A DNA stretch of 64,000 nucleotides from Raffaelea ambrosiae (taxonomy: Eukaryota; Ascomycota; Sordariomycetes; Ophiostomatales; Ophiostomataceae), in the NCBI GenBank assembly GCA_002778195.1, contig PCDI01000004.1, forward strand, positions 2,188,418-2,252,417, in the 5' to 3' direction. The notes below the pieces were generated by a model. It was not told where the DNA came from. It saw only the letters and a program-made list of their open reading frames with translations, and made no database searches. Each line of letters starts with the position of its first letter. The first letter of the stretch is position 1. Below, in pieces: positions 57,029 through 64,000 of the stretch. Both the position numbers and the translations under genes were made by a program.

Positions 57029-57392
57029 GTTGCCTGTGTAATGGGGAGAGTTGAAGAGCTGTCCGATGGAAGTGACTGGGCGGAGGGGGGGAGGATATCT
57101 AATCAGGTTGCGATCCGTAGTTGAATGCCCCATCACGGGATGATACTCGATTGGCCAGCCAGTGGTTTACACACCTTTGGCCAATCAGCAACTGGTCCGT
57201 TTGCCTGTGTCTCTCTTGCCTACAGCCAGTAAGATCGCATCCCGTCTCGAACATCACTATGACTCGACAGTACACAACACATGCTCTGCTCTTATATAAA
57301 TGTGTAGGTTGAGGAGCTTCCAGTGTCCTGTCAGGTAGAAAGGTAGAAAGAATCTATCTGTTTGGCCTGCAATCTGCCATCTTGTGAGCACC
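57029..57392. promoter_or_regulatory. Bidirectional promoter, regulator / MFS transporter
   Basis: 364 bp between the two start codons. It holds ATTGGCC (57150-57156) and GGCCAAT (57179-57185), which form an inverted pair of CCAAT boxes 22 bp apart, the second extended to CCAATCAG. A TATATAA at 57294-57300 lies 93 bp before the MFS start. Scattered CGG/CCG triplets (57081, 57063, 57115) could be zinc-cluster half sites, but no well-formed pair stands out. Confidence 0.6.
57294..57300 (+). promoter_or_regulatory. TATA box of the MFS transporter
   Basis: TATATAA, 93 bp before the start codon, downstream of the CCAAT pair. Confidence 0.5.
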
Positions 57393-59005
57393 ATGTCTGG
57401 CGAAACGAAGGGAGCCTCTGACTCGGGCGAGACCGAGAACACGATCGTCTACGATGGGCAAGGCACCGGAGAGAACCCTTTCGTGGTGGAATTCCAGAGG
57501 GACGACCCTGGAAACCCCATGAGCTGGAGCCCATGTCGACGGTGGTTTATCACCGCGCTTGCCACTCTCTCGGTATTTGCTGTCACCCTGACCTCCTCTG
57601 CATACTCCGTCTCGGCCACGGAGATCATCGCGGACTTTGACATCAGCACCGAACTCTTCATCCTCGGACTGTCCCTGTTTGTGCTCGGCTTTGCTGTTGG
57701 CCCTTGCCTCTGGGGTCCTCTGTGAGTTGGTTTTGTGCTTTGCATGGCCACATCATGCCTGCATCTTTGCCTGACGTCTCTTTGCTGACGAGTGACGAGT
57801 CAATGGGTAGGTCCGAATTCTACGGAAGGCGAAAGTTGTGGATTGTGACCCATGTCGCCATGACAGCCTTCCTTGGAGGGTCCGCCGGAAGCCAAAACGT
57901 GGCAACACTTCTTGTTCTACGATTCCTCGCCGGCACATTCGGTGCCTCTCCTATCGTCAATTCTGGTGGCACAATCGCTGATCTCTTCCCGCATGAGCAG
58001 CGCGGACTTGCTCTGACGGTGTACAGCGTGGCGCCGTTTCTGGGTCCGGTTCTCGGGCCAGTCGTGGGTGGATTCATTTCTGAGAATGCCGGCTGGCGGT
58101 GGGTGCAGGGTGTTTGTACCATGCTCATGGGGGTGATCGGCCTCGCAGGCATCTTGTTCATTCCGGAGACCTATGGGCCTGTGTTGTTGCAACGGCGAGC
58201 ACGCCGCCTGTCCAAGATGGACGGTGGCAAGACGTACATAAGCGTTCTGGAGAAGGGCCAGGGCAAGAAGAAGCCGGCCCAGGTTTTCCAGAACGCTCTT
58301 CTGCGCCCCTGGGTCTTGCTTTTTCGTGAGCCCATCGTGCTTGTAGCAGCGGTCTACATGGCCATCATCTACGGCACCGTGTACATGTTCATGGGTGCTA
58401 TGCCTATCGTGTACAGCGAAGGTCGCGGCTGGAGCGAGGGCGCTGGCGGCCTCTCGTTTCTGGGCATCACCGTGGGCGTGCTCGTGGGACTGGCGTATGC
58501 CGTCTGGGACAACCAGGTCCGGTTCATGAAGCTGGCGCAGGCCAAGATGGCCACGCCCGAGTCGCGGCTGCCGCCAGCCATTGTTGGCGCGGTGGCTCTG
58601 CCGATCAGCATGTTCGCCTTTGCCTGGACCAATTACCCCAGCATTCATTGGTCTGTCGCAATCATTCTGTCGTCGCCCTTTGGCTTCGGGTGCGTGCTGA
58701 TTCTACTGCCACTCTTGAACTACCTCATCGACTCCTACACGATATTTGCAGCCTCGGTTCTGGCAGCGGCTGCCATCTTCCGGTCGGTGATTGGCGCCGT
58801 GTTTCCTCTGTTTACGACGCAGATGTATCACAAACATGGAATCCACTGGGCGTCCAGTATCCCGGCCTTTATGACGCTGCTGTGCATGCCGTTTCCGCTG
58901 ATCATGTATCGGTACGGGCTGCAGGTGCGGATGAGGTGCAAGTATTCGTTCGAGGCGGCAGAGATGATGAAGAAGATGATACAGGCACAGGAAAACACTC
59001 ATTGA
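57393..59005 (+). CDS. DHA1-type MFS multidrug/polyamine exporter
   Basis: Two exons, 57393-57721 and 57811-59005 (89-nt GT-AG intron), encode 507 residues. The N-terminal tail is hydrophilic, with the FQRDDPGNPMSWS motif common in fungal DHA1 drug:H+ antiporters. The first helix starts near WFITALATLSVFAVTL. Motif A-like GPLSEFYGRRKLW straddles the splice junction, and motif C GPVLGPVVGGF is intact, which marks an antiporter. Helices 7-12 follow a central loop (RRARRLSKMDGGKTYISVLE). The likely role is export of toxic small molecules or polyamines at the plasma membrane; the substrate is not readable. The adjacent divergent Zn2Cys6 factor is a plausible regulator. Confidence 0.92.
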
Positions 59006-62000
59006 AGAAGACAGAGGAAACTTGGCCAGTGTCGCTAAAGGGCAAGTAACTGGTTGGTGCTTGATGGGAGGCACGTGAACAAAAATTGAAGCTGTTGGTG
59101 AATTTGGCACGGGACCTGGTCAGATAATCGATATTGCAACCCCTACCACGTACGAGTATGCAAGAACAAGCCGAGCATTCCGAAGTGTTTCCAAAAAAGA
59201 TGACGAACTATGCATCTGCTGGGGTCGGTTGTGGAAGAGCTTCTGAGGTCTTGCGAGTGGTCTGAAAGTACAGACCAGGCGTGCTTGCTTGGCCGTGTGT
59301 GGCGATGCGTCTGCCCCGCGGCAGAAGGAATCCTTCTCAGCTTAGGTCGAGTGCTATAAAAAGAAACTGGGTTGGTTTGCCTTCTCGGCGCGTGCTGGGC
59401 TGCATGCGGCCAGTGTTCCAGAGGTGCGGGAATCTTGGTCGGGGCTTCTTCTCAGCAGGCTCAGCCACCTCGAAACGCCAGCAAGGAAGACCGGCCAAGT
59501 CCATGTGTGCGCACCAGTGCATCTGTCCGCCCTTGCCAGACATCCACCACCGCTGTCATGCTGCCGTGCTGCCGTGCCGTGGCGATGCAGTCTGTGTACT
59601 CGTGCTGCATGGCAGGAACCGCTCGGCCGCTGGAATGCTCCTGTCTCGAGGGCGGGGGAAACGGTGACCGTTTCGGAGGATGAGCCATCAGGCAAGATGA
59701 CCACATTCCAGTACTCTAGTCATCGTCGAGATGCCCATATTAACTGCGGAACGCTAGCTTTAGGGTTGCCTTTGCCACTCGGTGCTTTGTTTCAAGCTGT
59801 TTGTGCCAATGCATGACTGTGTTCTGTGCTTGACAGCCATATTGAGTGCAGCAAGCCGGCGGGGACTCGTGGCTACAAAAGAGATTGCAAGGATCAACCG
59901 CATCTCCCTGCCATGTGACCAGGGTTGACAAAAGCGCTGTTGCGGCAAATTGCAGCAGAAAAAAAAAAGCGCCTTCGTCCCTCCCTGTCCGTGTCCCGTT
60001 TCTTGTCTTCGGCGAGAACTTTGCTTCTTTGCAGATTTTTCCCGAAAAGGCGTTTCTTCAAGACTGAAACTGTTTCCCTTGGCCCCATCTTCGGCCACTT
60101 TACTTTAAGACGTCCGAGTCTGCTTTTTTTTTTTTGTTCCGCGGGTGGCCCACACAACCGACGATCTTATGCTGAATCTTAATGTATGTACGACTATGCA
60201 CGATACGGCACAGCACCTTGGTCCAGCTTCCCTTGCCTGCTCTGGCATCCCTGTCACACAGACCTTCTGTCGTCGTTCCAGGCGAGGCAAGGGCAGGGAC
60301 AATCAGACCCTCTTTGTTTGTCTTGTGAAATTGGTGAAATTGCGAGACCAGGGAGAGACTCAATATTATTCGTGCCTGTAAAATAAAGCCGTTGCACGGG
60401 ACACGACAGGGTCGCAGCGGGCTTATCCCGCAAGCCCCAAACCGGAATCCCATTGGTGTCCGGCGGTTCATCACCGTCGACCACTCATTTCCCTGTTGGC
60501 AGTGGCTTGGGCCAGGGCACACAACCACGCCATCATGCGCATCGGTTTGCTGCGTACCAGCCAGCGTTGACAGACAGCACGAGGCGCTCTCGGAGGAGGG
60601 CCATCATCTTGCTCGTGTCGTGGGCCAAGAACGGAGGACCGCCGGGGGGGGAGGGTGGGGGGTGAGAGACTGTCAGAGCAGGCTTTCTGACTTGTCCGAG
60701 CATTCGGCGTACTCGCCTGTGTCTCAAGATGCCATCTGGCCATAGACTGGCAAGGGAGACGGGCACACAGAGGCCGTGGACAGGCGGGCCAGGCCCCAGA
60801 AATGAACCCATTCTGCGTAAATTTAATCTTCCGCCCGCAATCGGGCCACGGCAGAGATGGAGAGACAGACGGACTGCGGACCTCGAGAGATTCTCGTCGT
60901 TTAGACGTGCGTACCATTCGCGAATGGCAAACGGTGGGGAGGAGCGGAAACGGTCGATCGCATCTGACGCGACCTGCACCTACTTTACCCTGCATAAGTG
61001 TCGGTAGAGCAGAGGGCACACCGAACAGACAGCCGAGCAGACTTCGAACAGGCGCTCGAGCGCTCGAACAGACGCTCGCCAGACGCTCGCCAGACGCTCG
61101 CAAGATGCCCAATCGGCCTTGGATGCCCGCCGACAGCCCCATCCCAGCACGACACACGACCAGCACATCGTGCATGGAAGCAACCCAAAAGACCCCAAAG
61201 TGCCACGCTCTCTGACGGCCGACTGCTCGAGCCCGAATCCTTCCCACCCGATAACCCACTTGGCAAGACGCAGGCGCTGTAGCAGGTCTGTGGAGCAGTG
61301 CTGCCCAACTCGGTGGCTGCCGAGATGCTATGTATGTAGTTATGTCTCTTCTGTGCGAGTATGCATCTCACTTCAAGCAGGCGTCCCGCATGGTCTCTCT
61401 TTGCGGGCATCCCCTCCCCGAGACATTTCCCTCGCCCCGAGCACTACTCGTGCGAGCACAATGGCCTCGTAAAATGATTAAGCTTTGCATTTCACGGTCC
61501 GTTTTCAGCAGGCCCAGCAGAGCTGGCCAGCCCCGTGTCCCAAAACCGCTTGGAGTGATGCTCGTTTCGTGCTCTCGTGGTTCTCTTTGGCCATAGCGCG
61601 CTTCGTATCCGTTTTAGCGTTTTTCCGTTTTGCCAGGCTTTGAGCAAATACGGGGACGTGTGTTGAATGCTCGCTCGTAGTCACTGCAGCGCTGCCGTTT
61701 TAGGCGGACAAGACCTGTCTGGCTCGGTCTCAGACCAAACTATTCCTCGGCGTCCCTGGCTGCCCTTGCGTGCCTGGCTGCTAGCAGGGGTAGCACAAGA
61801 CCCCTGCTCCAATCAAAGCTCCATATGAGGACTCACAGTGGAGACCCAGACGGGGCGGACCCCAAGTGGGCAGCTGCGAAAAAGACGCTAGCACGCCGTA
61901 GTTGCGTGAGAGATGGCTGGTGCGCCCACTCGACGACGATGGCTTCCGTTGTTGTTTCTTGCTGTGTCGTCTTTTTTCCTTTTTTTTTCCTTGCTTTTTT

Positions 62001-63296
62001 TGCGGTGTGCCTTACTACGGAGTATGAATCTTACCCAGCAGTCATCCAGGACAGGGTGGCTGGGCAGCTACGTCCGTTTTTTTTCTTCTTGCTTTTCTCT
62101 TTCTTTTTTCCCTTTTCTTTGTCTGGTTTTCTTCTTCTCTTTTTCGTCTGGTGTCTCTTTTTGGTCGGTCTCTCTGGGTCGTTCTTGTCTCTTGCGTTCC
62201 CTCGTTCCTTCCTGCCCCCGCCTTCCGTTTGCGCCAACCGTTTTGCCGCCCTACTTGCTGTGCTGGCTCCCCGCCTCCCTCGAGCATTAACACTTAAATT
62301 GGGGGTGCTTAAACTTGGGTCTCCACTGCCAGTCTTTTTTTATGGCTGTTGTGGCTTTCTCCCTTCCTGCTCCTTCCTTCCCATCACCCCTTCCTCTTCC
62401 CTTCCTTCCCTTTTCTCCCTCGCCGTCAGAGAGGATAATAATACTCTGCATCGAACAAAAAAAGACCAAATAAAGATTTGCTCGAATTCACCCTCCCGTC
62501 ATCCCCTGCCATACAGCGACAACTATAGCTTGCAAGCCAGTGCTGCCGCGCCTGGTATACCAAGACCCCCTCGCCCGCCAGATCGAGCCTGGCCAAATTA
62601 AATCAAGGAGACACCGTCACTCTAGGCGACCACCACACCTCCACACACCCACACACCCACACACCACCGCTTGGGGAGCGCAAAGCCTGGCCCCAAAAAA
62701 AAACACGACAGCTTACTCGTACCTTTCGCACTTCTCTCCTCCTCGTCTCAGCCCGACCATCGTCACCTTTTCTCACGAAACCAAAGACAAACCGACCAAA
62801 CAACCTCACGCAGACACCGACACACATCAAGCTTGCGAGCGCCTGCCATCCGTCTGAACCTCGGTGCTTATCTCCATCTGCGATTTCCGTCGCCAACCCA
62901 ACTGTGAACAGACTTAGCCGGCCCAGACATCAACTGTTCCAAGCGACCCAACCGTACCAAACTATTTCGCAGCCCCCAGAATTGCCCTGCGACCACAAAA
63001 AAACTCGGCACCGGTTTTTTGTTGTTTTTTCCCCCTCTCGAACCCCTTTGTTTCTTGAGTCGCTTTGTCTCTTCAACAATTCGCGCAACGTAGCGCGATA
63101 TATTTTCGAACATTCCATCGCGAGACCCGCGTACTCGATTGCAGACATTCTTTGCCGGGAGAGGGACAGCGCAGCATTCCAAGGAGGGAAGAATTGAAGC
63201 GATAAAGGCTCTTTTGCCTGCGACTTTCGACGAAAAAAATCCTACCAATTCTTTCTTTTTGTGCGCAGCTCTTCTGCGCCGGCACATACCGCTCCA
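59006..63296. other. Intergenic, MFS 3' flank and CHS7-family gene upstream region
   Basis: 4.3 kb without a supportable gene. 59281-61620 has scattered short frames of no recognisable character and an 11-bp minisatellite at 61071. From about 61950 to 62430 the plus strand is pyrimidine-rich and resembles a long 5' leader. The pyrimidine tract ending GTGCGCAG at 63261-63268 looks like a splice acceptor, so a 5' leader intron is possible. Confidence 0.45.
61071..61103. repeat. 11-bp minisatellite, unit GACGCTCGCCA
   Basis: Units at 61071, 61082 and 61093; the third ends in CAA. Close by, at 61052-61063, is the 12-bp palindrome GCGCTCGAGCGC. Confidence 0.75.
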
Positions 63297-64000
63297 ATGG
63301 GTTCAACCCAGTTTGGGAATTTCGACGTGAGCTTTACCTCGTCTCTTCTGTTACTGCTGGCTAGTCGGTGTGCCAGCAGTGTTAGTTGTCGCCAGAGCGC
63401 TGCGAAACACCAGACCTGCGATGGCGACGATGACTGCGATGACAACTGTGCTGACATTCTACCCTTTTGCCAGAGATTCTGTCGTGATTCTACATTACCA
63501 GTGTGCAATGTGAGTATGGCCGGACATCGTACGACGCGTCCTCTGCGGAGGCCTCTAGCTATTGCGAGTTGGGGCTACCTGCGACAGTAGCTGCACCCGC
63601 AGCTGCACCCGTAGCTTCACTCTCAGCTTCGCCCGCAGAATCCAATTCCCCACTCTCGGTCGATCGCCAGCTAACCAAATGCTCATCAACAGGTGCTGTC
63701 GCCAAACCACAACCAGACGGGACCATGGGGAGGCTGCGAGTTGAGGGGCATACCATTGAGCGGCGGGCGGATACTGGGCAACTTGGGTAAGTCTACGACT
63801 GTGTCGAGATTAGGATTGCACTTGCGAAGCACCCGTATAGCACTCGGGCAGCACCCAGCAACGTCTGCACGCCTGATCTGACTCACGAAAATACATCAAA
63901 TGGCGTACTGACCAACCTCGCACCAGGTTCCATCATTTTGTGCGGCATCGCCATTGTCACGGCCGCCTTTTTGATATTCCGGTCTGACCGCAAGAAGGCT
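63297..64000 (+). CDS. CHS7-family (chitin synthase export chaperone-like) protein, 5' part
   Basis: This gene is cut by the window edge. I assign exons 63297-63326, 63474-63509, 63693-63786 and 63927 onward, all with GT-AG introns (147, 183 and 140 nt). They give 78 visible residues: MGSTQFGNFDRFCRDSTLPV, then CNVLSPNHNQTGPWGGCELR, GIPLSGGRILGNLGSII and a first transmembrane helix ending FRSDRKKA. The GNFD-X2-C-X4-LP-X-C start, the GGCEL-GIPLS block and the RSDRKKA loop match my memory of the fungal Chs7/chitin synthase III-related membrane family, seven-helix proteins of the endoplasmic reticulum; Chs7 itself is needed for export of a class IV chitin synthase. Whether this is true Chs7 or one of its paralogues cannot be told from this part. 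Reading the exons without splicing gives unrelated Cys-rich frames. Confidence 0.75.

Noticed and set aside
60471..61259. 262-codon minus-strand open frame
   Set aside because: Composition is Arg/Cys/Ser/Trp-rich, with no recognisable domain, and it overlaps the 11-bp repeat array.
63261..63590. Unspliced frame giving a signal-peptide-like, Cys-rich secreted protein
   Set aside because: Splicing at 63326/63474 and 63509/63693 restores the CHS7-family start; the Cys-rich segment is intronic.

Overview
The window reads as nuclear DNA of a filamentous ascomycete (Pezizomycotina, probably Sordariomycetes; I cannot name a genus). The reasons are: genes are monocistronic and well spaced; introns are short (62-147 nt, with one 846-nt exception), mostly GT-AG, often with a CTAAC/CTGAC-like branch site; and the gene set is typical of such fungi (allantoicase, hybrid histidine kinase, Zn2Cys6 regulator beside an MFS exporter, CHS7-type membrane protein). 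I see no rRNA, tRNA, CRISPR array or intact transposon. Intergenic DNA is rich in homopolymers, pyrimidine tracts and 9- or 11-bp minisatellites.

Layout, left to right: ankyrin+DIL protein (-, 849-3698); allantoicase (-, 4948-6185) divergent from a cytochrome b561-type membrane protein (+, 7744-8581); a very large PAS/hybrid histidine kinase (+, 11106-17604); mitochondrial Fe-S scaffold NFU1 (+, 18275-19445); an 8.3-kb stretch with no gene I can support; PSP1-domain protein (+, 27739-30624); an unrecognised four-exon gene (+, 32212-33293); exosome subunit RRP42 (+, 33780-35080); a predicted mitochondrial membrane protein (-, 35479-36543) divergent from cytochrome c (+, 37758-39248); a Rix7/NVL-like double AAA+ ATPase with an unusual first ATPase domain (-, 40228-42843); a mitochondrial carrier (-, 43480-44759); a small LYR-type protein (-, 47077-47634); a sugar transporter with a His/Ser-rich N-terminal extension (-, 48453-about 51197); a Zn2Cys6 regulator (-, 54794-57028) divergent from a DHA1-type MFS transporter (+, 57393-59005); and the first exons of a CHS7-family protein (+, 63297 to the window edge).

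Most genes are unrelated housekeeping functions: mitochondrial (NFU1, cytochrome c, carrier, membrane protein), RNA and ribosome maturation (RRP42, Rix7-like), signalling (kinase) and nutrient use (allantoicase, sugar transporter). The one pair that looks functionally linked is the regulator/MFS transporter at 54.8-59.0 kb, which share a 364-bp promoter containing two inverted CCAAT boxes and a TATA box. Cytochrome c and a predicted mitochondrial membrane protein share a second divergent promoter. The octamer CCAATCAG occurs in at least six gene-upstream regions.

Most gene models here were built by hand from reading frame, splice sites and family conservation. Start codons are least certain for the sugar transporter, the Zn2Cys6 regulator and the mitochondrial membrane protein.
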